NCBI GenBank assembly: GCA_023434095.1
Contig: JAEYTJ010000216.1
Location: 1-26,301, forward strand
DNA from: Pseudomonadota bacterium
Lineage (GTDB): Bacteria > Pseudomonadota > Alphaproteobacteria > Rhizobiales > Xanthobacteraceae
Length of the DNA: 26,301 nt
Reading direction: 5' to 3'
Positions within the stretch are counted from its first letter, which is position 1. Every line of letters starts with the position of its first letter. Positions 1-8,035 of this stretch are shown piece after piece. The notes beneath the pieces were generated by a model. That model was not told the DNA's origin, did not search any database, and saw only the letters and a list, made by a program, of their open reading frames with translations. The translations under genes were made by a program, and so were the position numbers.

Positions 1-1
1 C

Positions 2-337
2 GGCTGGCTGGTCGCGACCGGCGCGGGCGCGGTGGCGGGCGCGGCGGCCGGCGGCGCCGTCGGCGGGATCGTCGGCGCGATGACCTCGGAAGGCGTGCCC
101 GAAGAGCGGGCGCATGTCTATGCGGAAGGTGTACGCCGTGGCGGCACGGTCGTCTCGGCGCGCGTGCCCGACGAACGGGAAGCGGAAGCGCAGGCCATTC
201 TCGACGCCGAGTCGGCGGTGGATGTCACCGCGCGGGAGCGGGTCTATCGCGAAGAGGGCTGGACCCGCTTCGATCCCGATGCCCCGGCCTACACGGCGCC
301 GGAGGTTCATCGCGAGCGCGCGCGCTACCGTGCGTGA
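2..337 (+). CDS. Stress-protein-like (YflT-type) hypothetical, 3' part only
   Basis: The reading frame is open from the window edge to a TGA at 335-337, so the N-terminus is missing and the internal GTG at 32 is not a convincing start. The visible part opens with a glycine/alanine-rich stretch (GAGAVAGAAAGGAVGGIVGA, a glycine-zipper-like hydrophobic segment). A charged domain follows with 'YAEGVRRGGTVVSARV', alternating acidic residues, and a tail containing 'EEGWTRFDPDAP'. This layout resembles alphaproteobacterial proteins related to the YflT/general stress protein 17M group, where a glycine-rich insert separates two halves of a small alpha/beta domain and the 'EGVRRGG' segment recurs. The role of that group is poorly defined (stress-associated). 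The assignment rests on remembered family layout, not a search. A strong terminator follows 30 bp downstream, so the gene ends its transcription unit. Confidence 0.6.
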   Translation, partial: GWLVATGAGAVAGAAAGGAVGGIVGAMTSEGVPEERAHVYAEGVRRGGTVVSARVPDEREAEAQAILDAESAVDVTARERVYREEGWTRFDPDAPAYTAPEVHRERARYRA

Positions 338-366
338 CGCGTGAATGATCCGAAGGGTGATCAGGG

Positions 367-398
367 ATGCCGGGCCTCAGTGCCCGGCATTTCGTTTT
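367..398 (+). terminator. Rho-independent terminator after the stress-like gene
   Basis: A perfect 9-bp stem (atgccgggc at 367-375 with gcccggcat at 382-390) encloses a 6-nt loop (ctcagt) and is followed by the T-rich run ttcgtttt. It lies 30 bp after the stop codon at 337 and well before the next gene at 564, as expected for an intrinsic terminator. Confidence 0.8.
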
Positions 399-563
399 CG
401 ACTACCGTCTACACGCGCGTTATGCCCTGTTTTTAGGCAGGGTCATTTCTGAAGCAGACAATCAAGCTTCGCCTCTTGGCGATACTCCCCCCGGGTGTCG
501 CGCCCTTAACCTGCCCTGCGTGTCGACGGAAGTCGGCGCGCGGATCAGGACAAAGGTGCGTGC

Positions 564-1883
564 ATGACGGCGAATCCCTTCCATCTCGCCTGGTTTCTCC
601 AGGGTTCCAGCGTCCAGGCGTGGGGCGAACCCTGGACCGGCAATATCGGCCAGGACTGGATGAGCGCCGATCTCTTCGTCGACCTCGTGCGGTCGATGGA
701 GCGCGCCTGTTTCGATTATCTGCTGATCGAGGATTCGATCTATGTCGGCGAGAACTGGCAAAATTCGCGCGACATCTTCCTGAAGGGCGGCATCTGCATT
801 CCCCGACAGGAGCCGAGCGTGGTGGCGACGCTGCTCGCCGCCTCCACCCGCAAGCTCGGCATCGTGCCGACCCTCTCGACCTTCGCCTATCACCCCTATC
901 TCACCGCCCGCATCGTCTCCTCGCTCGATCAGATTTCGGGCGGGCGCGCTGGCTGGAACATGGTGACCGGCTCGTCGGACTTCTCCGCCCAGAACTTCGG
1001 CAAGGAGAAGCTGCCCGAGCACGACGAACGCTACTTGATGGCGGCAGAGTACATCGACATCGTCAAGGGCCTGTGGGGCTCGTGGGAGCCGGGCGCCTTC
1101 CTTGACGACCGCGAGAACGGCGTGCTGATCGACCCGGCCAAGGTCCACACCATCGATTATGCCGGCAAGTACTACGCCTCGCGCGGGCCGCTGAACTCCG
1201 GGCCGTGCCCGCAGGGACAACCCGTCATCGCGCAGGCCGGCGGCTCGAAGAGCGGGCGCAAGATCGCCGCAACCCATGCCGACACCATCGTCGCCGCGCC
1301 GAACGGCGTCGCCGCCATGAAGCAGTACCGCGACGACGTCCGCGCGCAGATGGCTGAGCTCGGCCGCAACCCGGACGATTGCAAGGTGCTGTTCCTGCTC
1401 TCGCCCATCGTCGCCGAGACCGAAGACCAGGCGAAATGGGCGGCCGACCAGCGCCGGGTCTCCGCCGCTCAAAACCTTGACGCCCGCATGGCCCGCTTCG
1501 GCTGGAGCACCAATCTCGATCTCTCCAGCCTCGACCTCGACACGCCGGTGAGCCAGCTGACCCTGACCACCAATGGCCACCAATCGAGCCTCTCGCAGTT
1601 CCTCACCCGCGCCGGCGACAAGCCGCTGCGGCAGGCGATGATCGACCATGTGAGCTGCGGCTACTGCGTCGACGTCGTCGGCACGCCGGACAGCGTCGCC
1701 AGCCAGATGGACGAGATCATGCAGGAAGTGGGCGGCGACGGCTTCCTCATCGCCCTCGGCGATGTCTCGCGGCGCTCCGTCGCGACGATCACCGACGGCC
1801 TGGTGCCGGTGCTTCAGCGCCGTGGCCTGACCCGCGCCGCCTACACCAAGCAGCACCTGCGCGACACGCTGACCGAGTTCTGA
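564..1883 (+). CDS. LLM-class flavin-dependent monooxygenase (NtaA/SnaA/DszA/SoxA type)
   Basis: The 439-residue product matches the usual ~430-460 residue length of bacterial-luciferase-fold monooxygenases of the nitrilotriacetate/pristinamycin/dibenzothiophene-sulfone group. These use FMNH2 supplied by a separate reductase to oxidise C-N or C-S bonds. Family hallmarks visible are the N-terminal 'FHLAWFLQG' strand, 'MERACFDYLLIEDS', 'GRAGWNMVTGSSD' followed by 'NFG', 'YAGKYYASRGPLN', and the C-terminal 'GTPDSVASQMDEIM' and 'GGDGFLIA' segments. The ATG at 564 is preceded by a purine-rich aaaggt, and the family N-terminus starts right after it. The binding-protein gene of an ABC importer follows after 44 bp, so oxidation of the imported compound is the likely job. 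No flavin reductase gene is in the window, and the substrate is unknown. A paralogue lies at 5149-6462. Confidence 0.88.
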   Translation: MTANPFHLAWFLQGSSVQAWGEPWTGNIGQDWMSADLFVDLVRSMERACFDYLLIEDSIYVGENWQNSRDIFLKGGICIPRQEPSVVATLLAASTRKLGIVPTLSTFAYHPYLTARIVSSLDQISGGRAGWNMVTGSSDFSAQNFGKEKLPEHDERYLMAAEYIDIVKGLWGSWEPGAFLDDRENGVLIDPAKVHTIDYAGKYYASRGPLNSGPCPQGQPVIAQAGGSKSGRKIAATHADTIVAAPNGVAAMKQYRDDVRAQMAELGRNPDDCKVLFLLSPIVAETEDQAKWAADQRRVSAAQNLDARMARFGWSTNLDLSSLDLDTPVSQLTLTTNGHQSSLSQFLTRAGDKPLRQAMIDHVSCGYCVDVVGTPDSVASQMDEIMQEVGGDGFLIALGDVSRRSVATITDGLVPVLQRRGLTRAAYTKQHLRDTLTEF

Positions 1884-1927
1884 TCCCCCCAGCATCGAAC
1901 CCCGCCCCCCAACAGGACACGACGCCG

Positions 1928-2773
1928 ATGATCTCCCGCGTTCCGCATCATCCTCTCCGCCGGGCCGGTGCCTTCGCCCTCGGCCTGTTCATGGCGACGG
2001 CCGGCCTCTCGGCCGCTTCCGCCGAGAAGCTCAAGCTCGGCAATGAGGGCGTCTACCCGCCCTTCTCCATGGTCGAGGCTTCCGGCAATCTCACCGGCAT
2101 GGAGCCGGAACTGGCGCGCGAGATGTGCAAGCGCATCGGCGCCGACTGCGAAATCGTGGTCATGGACTTCAAGGCGCTGATCCCGTCCATGCTGCAGGGC
2201 AAGTTCGACGGCATCGTCACCCAGATTTCGCCGACGCCCGAGCGCGTGGATAAGGCGCTGTTCGCCATGCCCATCGTCTACAATCCCGCGACCTTCATCG
2301 TGAAGAAGGGCAGCAACTACACGCTGACCAAGGAAGGCGTCACCGGCAAGGGCCTGCGCATCGCGCTGCAGCGCGGCGCCTCGATGGTGCCGTACATCCA
2401 CAAGCATTTCGGCAAGGACACCTTCGTCGAGGTCTATTACGACAATCCCGACCAGATGAAGCTCGACCTGCTCGCCGGCCGCCTCGATCTCGTCTTCGAC
2501 TCCAAGATCAACTGGACTCTGGAGCTGATCGCCAAGCCCGAGGGCAAGGATTACGAGCTTGCCGGCGGCGACCACTGGCTGGGCGACCCGTCCATCCCGG
2601 AGGCCGAGCGCGGCTATAGCTGGATCTTCCCGAAGAAGAGCGAGGAGCTGGTCAAGCGCGTGAACACCGCGCTGGCCGAGATGATCAAGGACTGCACCTA
2701 CACCACCATCCGCAAGAAGTATGTGCCGGTCGCCACGCTCTCGGCGGAAGCCGCCTGCGAGAAGACCAACTGA
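1928..2773 (+). CDS. ABC transporter family-3 substrate-binding protein (polar amino acid type)
   Basis: The 281-residue periplasmic binding protein has a clear Sec signal peptide: basic 'RR' near residue 11, a hydrophobic core to about residue 28, and a probable cleavage after 'SAASA' near residue 32. The mature start 'KLKLGNEGVYPPFSMVEASGNLTGME' style segment, then 'FKALIPSMLQGKFDGIV' and 'SPTPERVDKALFAMPIVY', is typical of SBP_bac_3 proteins that bind amino acids, opines or related small zwitterions. It is the second gene of the monooxygenase-importer operon, 44 bp after the monooxygenase and 25 bp before the first permease. Ligand specificity cannot be read from sequence. Linkage to the monooxygenase suggests an amino- or sulfur-containing organic acid rather than a common amino acid. 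Confidence 0.9.
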   Translation: MISRVPHHPLRRAGAFALGLFMATAGLSAASAEKLKLGNEGVYPPFSMVEASGNLTGMEPELAREMCKRIGADCEIVVMDFKALIPSMLQGKFDGIVTQISPTPERVDKALFAMPIVYNPATFIVKKGSNYTLTKEGVTGKGLRIALQRGASMVPYIHKHFGKDTFVEVYYDNPDQMKLDLLAGRLDLVFDSKINWTLELIAKPEGKDYELAGGDHWLGDPSIPEAERGYSWIFPKKSEELVKRVNTALAEMIKDCTYTTIRKKYVPVATLSAEAACEKTN

Positions 2774-2798
2774 CCGCGCGCCCACCGGAGCCCGGCCG

Positions 2799-3524
2799 AT
2801 GACCAACCTCTCCCCCGCCGACCTCGCAGGCTATCTGCGCCAGCTCGGCGAGGGAGCGCTGATCACGCTGGAGCTTTTTCTCACCAGCTTCGCGCTCGCC
2901 TTCACCCTCGGCGTGGCGATCGGCGTCGCCACGCTCTCGCACAACAGGATCATCCGCGCGGCATGGCGGGTCTACGCGTCCATCTTCATGGGCGTGCCGT
3001 CGCTGCTGGTGATCTTTCTCATCTTCTATGGCGGCAGCGCCATGCTCTCGGCGGTGCTGGGCGAGTTCGGCGCCCGCATCGACATCTCGCCCTTCGGGGC
3101 TGGCGTCGCCGCGCTCGGCATCGTCTACGCCGCCTATATCGCCGAACTGGTGCGCGGGGCGATCGAGAACCTGCCCAAGGGCCAGTTCGAGGGGGCGCGG
3201 GCGCTCGCCATTCCCCCGCTCATCATGTGGTGGCGGGTGATCCTGCCGCAGGTGATGCGCCTCGCTCTGCCCGGCCTCGTCAATGTGTGGAGCTTCATGC
3301 TGAAGGAGACGCCGCTGGTGTCGCTGGCCGGGTTGCAGGACCTCGTGGCCGCCGCCAAGATCGCGGCCGGCGCGACCAAGGAGCCCTTCGTCTTCTTCAT
3401 CGCTACGGCGCTGGTGTTCATCGCCTTCAGCGCCGCCAGCCTGTGGCTCGCCAATCGGCTGGAGGCCCGGCTCGACCGCGGCCAGCGACGCACGCCCCGT
3501 TCGCCGGCACGGGCCGAGGCATGA
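2799..3524 (+). CDS. Amino-acid-type ABC transporter permease 1
   Basis: The 241-residue inner-membrane permease belongs to the HisM/GlnP group. Several hydrophobic helices are evident, including residues 20-45, 60-85 and 100-118. The cytoplasmic EAA loop is at about residues 131-150 (EGARALAIPP then WWRVILPQ), the surface that contacts the ATPase. I placed the start at the ATG at 2799, which has ccggag upstream and begins a normal family N-terminus. A longer open frame back to 2721 would add 26 Arg/Pro-rich residues overlapping the binding-protein gene and is not credible. The stop overlaps the next start (ATGA at 3521-3524), indicating translational coupling with permease 2, with which it probably forms a heterodimer. 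Confidence 0.88.
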   Translation: MTNLSPADLAGYLRQLGEGALITLELFLTSFALAFTLGVAIGVATLSHNRIIRAAWRVYASIFMGVPSLLVIFLIFYGGSAMLSAVLGEFGARIDISPFGAGVAALGIVYAAYIAELVRGAIENLPKGQFEGARALAIPPLIMWWRVILPQVMRLALPGLVNVWSFMLKETPLVSLAGLQDLVAAAKIAAGATKEPFVFFIATALVFIAFSAASLWLANRLEARLDRGQRRTPRSPARAEA

Positions 3525-4264
3525 ACGCGCTGCCCATCGATCTCGCCCTCGCCTGGGAGAGCCTGCCGGCGCTGTTCGACGGCCTGCGGGTGACGGTATT
3601 CCTCACCGTCCTGCCGCTCATTCTCGGGCTGGCGCTGGCCTTTCCCATCTGTTTCGCCCGCATGTCGCCGCGGCGCCTGCTGGCGCTGCCGGCGGAAATC
3701 TTCGTGGTGTTCTTTCGAGGCGCCCCGCTCTTGATCCTGCTCTATCTCGTCTATTACGGCCTCGGCCAGATCCAGGCGCTGCGCGAGGGCCCGTTCTGGG
3801 TGCTGTTCGGCTCGCCCTTCGGCTGCGCCATCGTCGCGCTGAGCCTCAACCACGCCGCCTATATGGTCGAGGTGCTGCGCGGCAGCCTGCTCGCCGTGCC
3901 ACACGGCATCGTGGAGGCGAGCGAGGCGCTCGGCATCACGCGGCGCAACATCTTCCTGTGGGTGCGCATGCCGCTCGCCCTGCGCTACGGCCTGAAAGCC
4001 TACCAGAACGAGGTGGTGAGCTTCGTGAAGGGCACCGCCATCGTCTCGGTGGTGACGATCACCGACCTGATGGCGGTGGCCAATTCCATCTTCGAGCAGA
4101 CCTACGACCCGTTCACGCCGATCCTGTGCGCGGCGGCGTTCTACTGGGCCCTCGTCAACGTGATCCGCACCGGCTTTCGCGTCTGGGGAAGCTGGCTCAA
4201 CCGCCACAGCGCCGAGGAGGCGCCGGTTGCCGCCCCGGCCGGCGGCGCGGAGGTGACGCCATGA
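3521..4264 (+). CDS. Amino-acid-type ABC transporter permease 2
   Basis: The 247-residue integral membrane protein is the second permease of the importer. Visible family features are the 'FRGAPLLILLYLVYYGL' helix at about residues 65-81, the 'NHAAYMVEVLRG' stretch near 110, and the EAA loop at about residues 132-151 (EASEALGI...FLWVRMP). The ATG at 3521 overlaps the previous stop, and the gene's own stop overlaps the ATPase start at 4261-4264, so the three membrane-complex genes are tightly coupled. The frame is open further upstream, but that extension lies inside permease 1 and is a shadow. Divergence from permease 1 is consistent with a heterodimeric channel. Confidence 0.88.
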   Translation: MNALPIDLALAWESLPALFDGLRVTVFLTVLPLILGLALAFPICFARMSPRRLLALPAEIFVVFFRGAPLLILLYLVYYGLGQIQALREGPFWVLFGSPFGCAIVALSLNHAAYMVEVLRGSLLAVPHGIVEASEALGITRRNIFLWVRMPLALRYGLKAYQNEVVSFVKGTAIVSVVTITDLMAVANSIFEQTYDPFTPILCAAAFYWALVNVIRTGFRVWGSWLNRHSAEEAPVAAPAGGAEVTP

Positions 4265-5022
4265 ATGGGCTGGCTTCCGATCTTGCCGCGGTGCCGGCGA
4301 TCCATCTCGCCGGGGTGGTGAAGCTCTACGGGACGCACCGGGCGCTCGCCGGGGTCGACCTCGACGTGCGGCGCGGCGAGAAGGTGGTGATCTGCGGTCC
4401 CTCGGGTTCGGGCAAGTCTACGTTGATCCGCTGCATCAACGCGCTGGAGCGCCATGATGGCGGGCGGATCGTCGTCAATGGCGTCGAGCTGACGGGCGAC
4501 GAAGGCACGGTGCAGGACATCCGGCAGGAAGTCGGCATGGTGTTCCAGCATTTCAACCTGTTTCCGCACCTGACCGCGCTGGAGAACTGCATGCTGGCGC
4601 CGCGGCTCAATCGCGGCTTCAGCAAGGCGCAGGCGGAGCGCCTCGCCATGGCGCATCTGGAGCGGGTTCATCTTGCCGATCAGGCGCGCAAATACCCCGC
4701 CCGCCTTTCCGGCGGGCAGCAGCAGCGCGTCGCCATCGCCCGCGCGCTGTGCATGGAGCCGCGCATCCTGCTGTTCGACGAGCCGACATCGGCGCTCGAC
4801 CCGGAAATGGTGAACGAGGTGCTGGGGGTGATCGAGGAACTCGCCGCCGGCGGCGTCACCATGGTCTGCGTCACACACGAGATGGGCTTTGCCCGGCGCG
4901 TGGCGGATCGCTGCGTGTTCATGGACCGGGGTGAGATCGTCGAGGAGGCCGGCGCGCAGGACTTCTTCATCGCGCCCCGAAGCGAGCGCCTGCGCCATTT
5001 CCTGGCACAGATCCTGCGATGA
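4261..5022 (+). CDS. Amino-acid-type ABC transporter ATP-binding protein
   Basis: The 253-residue ATPase of the importer carries all canonical motifs: Walker A GPSGSGKST at residues 46-54, Q-loop around residue 96 (VFQHFNLFPHLT), ABC signature LSGGQQQR at 149-156, Walker B ILLFDEP at about 169-175, D-loop SALD, and the H-loop histidine in VTHEMGFA at about residue 206. The Q-loop context 'FNLFPHLTALEN' is characteristic of GlnQ/HisP-type ATPases. The start is the ATG at 4261 overlapping the stop of permease 2. It is the last gene of the 564-5022 operon. A repeat with hairpin potential follows within 10 bp. Confidence 0.92.
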   Translation: MNGLASDLAAVPAIHLAGVVKLYGTHRALAGVDLDVRRGEKVVICGPSGSGKSTLIRCINALERHDGGRIVVNGVELTGDEGTVQDIRQEVGMVFQHFNLFPHLTALENCMLAPRLNRGFSKAQAERLAMAHLERVHLADQARKYPARLSGGQQQRVAIARALCMEPRILLFDEPTSALDPEMVNEVLGVIEELAAGGVTMVCVTHEMGFARRVADRCVFMDRGEIVEEAGAQDFFIAPRSERLRHFLAQILR

Positions 5023-5028
5023 TCGGCA

Positions 5029-5123
5029 CGTCATCCCGGCCGCAGCCAAAGGCGTAGAGCCGGGATCGCGCACCGAAAAAGCCGACGATCCCGGACAGGA
5101 CCTGAGGTCCTTCCGGGATGACG
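5029..5123. repeat. Palindromic intergenic repeat element between convergent genes
   Basis: The 126-bp gap between two converging genes holds outer ends cgtcatcccggc (5029-5040) and ccgggatgacg (5113-5123) that are inverted copies. Internal copies are gccgggatcg (5059-5068) and cgatcccgga (5086-5095). The right half folds into a long hairpin: atcccgga (5088-5095) pairs with tccgggat (5112-5119), one C is bulged, and aggacc-tga-ggtcct (5097-5111) forms the tip. Elements starting 'cgtcatcccggcc' are common dispersed intergenic repeats in Hyphomicrobiales genomes (from memory). Here the hairpin, followed by gctttt on the plus strand, may also act as a terminator. Confidence 0.65.
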
Positions 5124-5148
5124 CTTTTCAAGGCGGCGCTGATGCCTC

Positions 5149-6462
5149 TCAGAACTCCCGCAGCATCTGGCGCAGCGTCGCGCCCTCGGTGTAGCGCGTG
5201 CGGGCAAGACCCCGGCGCTGCAGGGCGGGCACCAGCCCCTCGCAGATGTCGGTGATGTACTGCCGGCTGATATTGGCGGTGAACGGGCGGGTGATGAGGA
5301 AGCCGTCGCCGCCCACTTCCGCCATCACCTCGCCCATGCGCTCGGCCACCTGGTCGGGCGTGCCGACGAGGCCGTCCAGGCCGCGCGAGAGCTGGTCGGC
5401 GCAGAGCTGGCGCAGCGTCTTGCCGGACCCGGCCTGCTGGAAGGCGTCGAGCGAGCCCTGTTCGCCATTGGTGGTGAGGTGGGGCAGGGGGGCGTCGAGG
5501 TCGAACTTCGAGAAGTCGATGTCGGTGATGGCGGCGATCAGCGCCAGCGCCTTCTCGCAATAGTCCGGCGCCTCGATGATGCGCGCCGCCTTGGCCTTCG
5601 CCTCGGCCTCGGTCTCGCCCAGGATGGGAGCGACGACGAACAGCACCTTGATCTCGTCCGGGTCGCGCCCGCCGGCCGCCGCCCGCGCCCGCACGTCGTC
5701 GCGATAGGCCTTCAGCCCGGCGACGCCCATGGAGGGAGCGATGATGCTGTCGGCGGTCATCGCCGCGAATTGCCGCCCGCGCGGCGAGCCGCCGGCCTGC
5801 ACGAAAGCGGGGCGCTGCTGCGGGGAGGGCACGCAGTTGAGCGGACCGCGGCTCTTGAAATATTTGCCCTCGAAATGGATCGGCCGGACCTTGGAGGCAT
5901 CGGCATAGGTGCCGGTGGCGCCGTCGCGCACCACCGCGTCGGCGTCCCAGCTGCCCCAGAGCTGCTTGACGAGTTCGACATATTCGTCCGCCATGTCGTA
6001 GCGCTCCTGGCGCGGCGGCAGCTTGTCCATGCCGAAATTCTCGGCGGCGAGATCCTCGCCAGTGGTGACGATGTTCCAGCCGAAGCGGCCCTTGCAGATG
6101 CTGTCCAGCGTCGAGCACAGCCGTGCCAGCATGAAGGGCGGATAGGCCATGGTGGAGAAGGTCGCCACCACGCCGAGATGCCGGGTGTTCGCGCCGATGA
6201 GCGCCGCCATCGGCGATGGATCGGCCTTCGGCCCCATGATGTTGTGCTTGAGATAGACCTCGTTCGAGCCGCCATAGGCCTCCGAGATCATCAGCGTGTC
6301 TTCGAGCATGATGTAGTCGAAGCAGGCGCGTTCCATGGCCTTCGCCATGTCGATGTAGAACGACCCGTCCCACGGGTCGCCGCCGCCGCCGGTGAACGGC
6401 TTCGTCCATTCGTCGACCGCGAAATTGGTGAACCAGCCGAGATGGAGTGGCCGTGGAGCCAT
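5149..6462 (-). CDS. LLM-class flavin-dependent monooxygenase, second paralogue
   Basis: The 437-residue protein belongs to the same NtaA/SnaA/DszA/SoxA group as the product at 564-1883. Corresponding segments are 'LHLGWFTNF', 'MERACFDYIMLEDT', 'GRFGWNIVTTGED', 'FEGKYFKSRGPLN', 'GTPDQVAERMGEVM' and 'GGDGFLIT'. I chose the ATG at 6460-6462 because the family N-terminus (MAPRPLHLGW) begins there. The frame is open 35 codons further upstream, but that part is Arg/Pro-rich and unlike the family. It converges on the importer operon and is divergent from a LysR gene, which probably controls it. The substrate is unknown but may be chemically related to that of the first paralogue. Confidence 0.87.
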   Translation of the reverse strand: MAPRPLHLGWFTNFAVDEWTKPFTGGGGDPWDGSFYIDMAKAMERACFDYIMLEDTLMISEAYGGSNEVYLKHNIMGPKADPSPMAALIGANTRHLGVVATFSTMAYPPFMLARLCSTLDSICKGRFGWNIVTTGEDLAAENFGMDKLPPRQERYDMADEYVELVKQLWGSWDADAVVRDGATGTYADASKVRPIHFEGKYFKSRGPLNCVPSPQQRPAFVQAGGSPRGRQFAAMTADSIIAPSMGVAGLKAYRDDVRARAAAGGRDPDEIKVLFVVAPILGETEAEAKAKAARIIEAPDYCEKALALIAAITDIDFSKFDLDAPLPHLTTNGEQGSLDAFQQAGSGKTLRQLCADQLSRGLDGLVGTPDQVAERMGEVMAEVGGDGFLITRPFTANISRQYITDICEGLVPALQRRGLARTRYTEGATLRQMLREF

Positions 6463-6722
6463 GATGCCTGCCCTGTCTGCCTGTCGAAGATGGCCAAGGC
6501 TAGGGCGGCGGCCGGGGCGCGCACCATCGCGAAAACCCCAAGCGATGTTCGCGGGGCGGCGGTTCATCCTTGGGCAGAGCCGCGGACGATGGCCAATCGA
6601 TGGGCAATCCGCCCCGGCGAGGCACGGCGCCGCCGCCGGACAGATCGCGCGCGATCATGCGGCGCACAATTTGCTAGCGGGGTGCCGGGGGGAAGTGGGG
6701 ACGTTGACCGAGAGGCCTAGCC
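6463..6722. promoter_or_regulatory. Divergent promoter region between monooxygenase and LysR genes
   Basis: The 260-bp spacer lies between genes reading away from each other, so it must hold promoters for both. Two structures stand out. A tandem 11-bp direct repeat, gatggccaatc (6588-6598) and gatgggcaatc (6599-6609), has one mismatch and a period of about one helical turn. A perfect 14-bp palindrome, gatcgcgcgcgatc, sits at 6643-6656. Either could be the regulator's binding site. I could not pick convincing -35/-10 pairs. Confidence 0.45.
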
Positions 6723-7754
6723 ATGTCGTCTATCAGCCAGATCTACGATATCGATCTGAAGCTTCTGCGCTGCTTCTGCACCATCGTCGAGGAGCAGAGC
6801 TTCACCGCCGCGCAGGCTGCGCTGAACCTCTCCCAGTCCACCCTCAGCGAAAACCTCAAATCGCTGGAAATCCGCCTTGGCACGCGGCTGTGCCGGCGCG
6901 GGCCCAAGGGCTTCAAGCTCTTCCGCGAAGGCGAGGTGGTCTACAAGGCGGCAAAGGAGCTGTTCGCTTCCGTTGAGGCCTTCAAGCAGAAGGCCTCCAA
7001 CATCAACCAGAATGCGGGCTACGAGCTCTCCATCGGCATTCAGGACGGCATTGTCGAGAACCCCTGCGCCCGCATCCACGACGCCATTCACCGCTTCAGC
7101 GACTACTACCCAAATGTCCGCTTCCGCATGGAGGTGATGCTTGGCTTCCAGCTTGCCGGACGGGTGGCCGACGGCATGCTGCATGTCGGCATCGGCCTCG
7201 TGAACGAGCACTACGCGCAGCTGTCCTATGAGCACCTGTTCGACGAGCAGGGCTTCATGTGCTGCGGTCACCGGCACCCGCTCTACGCCATTCCCGAGGA
7301 GGAGCTGACGCTGGCGGACATCGAATCCGCGGCCTATTGCAATCGGGGGCACCTCGAATACTACCACCCCGAGCGCACGCGGCGCAGCGACACCTGCGGC
7401 GATGTCGGGCTCGGCATCCAGTCGCAGCTGGCGCTGATCCTGTCGGGCCGCAATATCGGCTATGTGCTCGACCACACCGCCCAGCCGCTCATCGCCAGCG
7501 GCGCGCTCCGGGCGCTGCGGCCGGACCGGGTGCGCATCGTCAACCCGATCACCGCGATGACGGGACCGGCCGCCGCCGATTTCAAGCTCGCCCGCCAGTT
7601 CGTCGACTGCCTGGTCGACGTGCATATGGAGCTCGGCCAGAGCCGCCTGCTGCCGCGGCCGGACTATGTCACCAGCTGCGGCACGGTGGTGGACCGGGAC
7701 GGCGTGTTCAGCGTGCTGTCGGCCGTCAAGGCGCCGGTCTACGCCGGCGCGTGA
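6723..7754 (+). CDS. LysR-family transcriptional regulator
   Basis: The 343-residue protein has a typical N-terminal winged helix-turn-helix at about residues 11-70: 'LKLLRCFCTIVEEQSFTAAQ', 'ALNLSQSTLSENLKSLE' and 'IRLGTRLCRRGPKGFKLF'. A LysR-type effector-binding domain follows, with 'LSIGIQDGIVENP', 'HVGIGLVN' and 'GLGIQSQLALILSGRNIGYV'. It is slightly longer than the usual ~300 residues, with a ~30-residue C-terminal tail. Such proteins usually sense a pathway metabolite and control a divergently transcribed gene; here that is the monooxygenase at 5149-6462, and possibly also the importer operon. The start at 6723 is supported by the HTH beginning close behind it. A hairpin lies just downstream. 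Confidence 0.9.
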   Translation: MSSISQIYDIDLKLLRCFCTIVEEQSFTAAQAALNLSQSTLSENLKSLEIRLGTRLCRRGPKGFKLFREGEVVYKAAKELFASVEAFKQKASNINQNAGYELSIGIQDGIVENPCARIHDAIHRFSDYYPNVRFRMEVMLGFQLAGRVADGMLHVGIGLVNEHYAQLSYEHLFDEQGFMCCGHRHPLYAIPEEELTLADIESAAYCNRGHLEYYHPERTRRSDTCGDVGLGIQSQLALILSGRNIGYVLDHTAQPLIASGALRALRPDRVRIVNPITAMTGPAAADFKLARQFVDCLVDVHMELGQSRLLPRPDYVTSCGTVVDRDGVFSVLSAVKAPVYAGA

Positions 7755-7771
7755 CGCGCGGCAGATGCGCT

Positions 7772-7791
7772 GCCGGTCGACATGGACCGGC
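7772..7791 (+). terminator. Hairpin after LysR gene, possible terminator
   Basis: A 7-bp perfect stem (gccggtc 7772-7778, gaccggc 7785-7791) with a 6-nt loop lies 17 bp after the LysR stop. There is no T-tract, so it is only a tentative terminator. Confidence 0.35.
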
Positions 7792-7971
7792 GTCGGGCGG
7801 CCCGCGTGCCGGCCTGATAACTTCAGGTTGTATTCGGGGGCGGAGAATGCCGCGAAAAGCGTCTCGCGCTCTTGCCGGCCGCGCCCGAAATAGCTCAAAA
7901 AATCCGGATACCTAGGCGATTTTCCGCCAGATGGGCGTCGCCGTCGGTCGAATGGAGCCTGATTGAATCGA

Positions 7972-8000
7972 TTGACGATGCAACCTTAAGGTGTCACGCT
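7972..8000 (+). promoter_or_regulatory. Candidate promoter for the calpain-DUF6603 operon
   Basis: The 281-bp gap 7755-8035 is visibly richer in A/T near its right end than the flanking genes. A good -35-like ttgacg sits at 7972-7977 with only a weak -10 (cacgct) 17 bp on. An overlapping alternative is ttgaat at 7963-7968 paired with ttaagg at 7986-7991. Either would place the transcription start shortly before the ATG at 8036. Nothing else recognisable lies in the gap. Confidence 0.22.
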
Positions 8001-8035
8001 GCCTCCCGATTGCTGCGACGGGCCGGGGGCGGTGC

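Noticed and set aside
338..563. Possible sulfur-responsive riboswitch upstream of the monooxygenase operon
   Set aside because: I looked for the SAM-II core and did not find it; only the terminator and weak 5-bp pairings are present.
367..567. 66-codon leader-like open frame before the first monooxygenase
   Set aside because: Its first codons are the terminator hairpin itself, and the product has no leader-peptide features.
462..1895. Long minus-strand open frame (477 codons) opposite the first monooxygenase
   Set aside because: It mirrors a well-supported monooxygenase gene; its product is His/Arg/Gly-rich with no family motifs. Long antisense frames are expected at this GC content.
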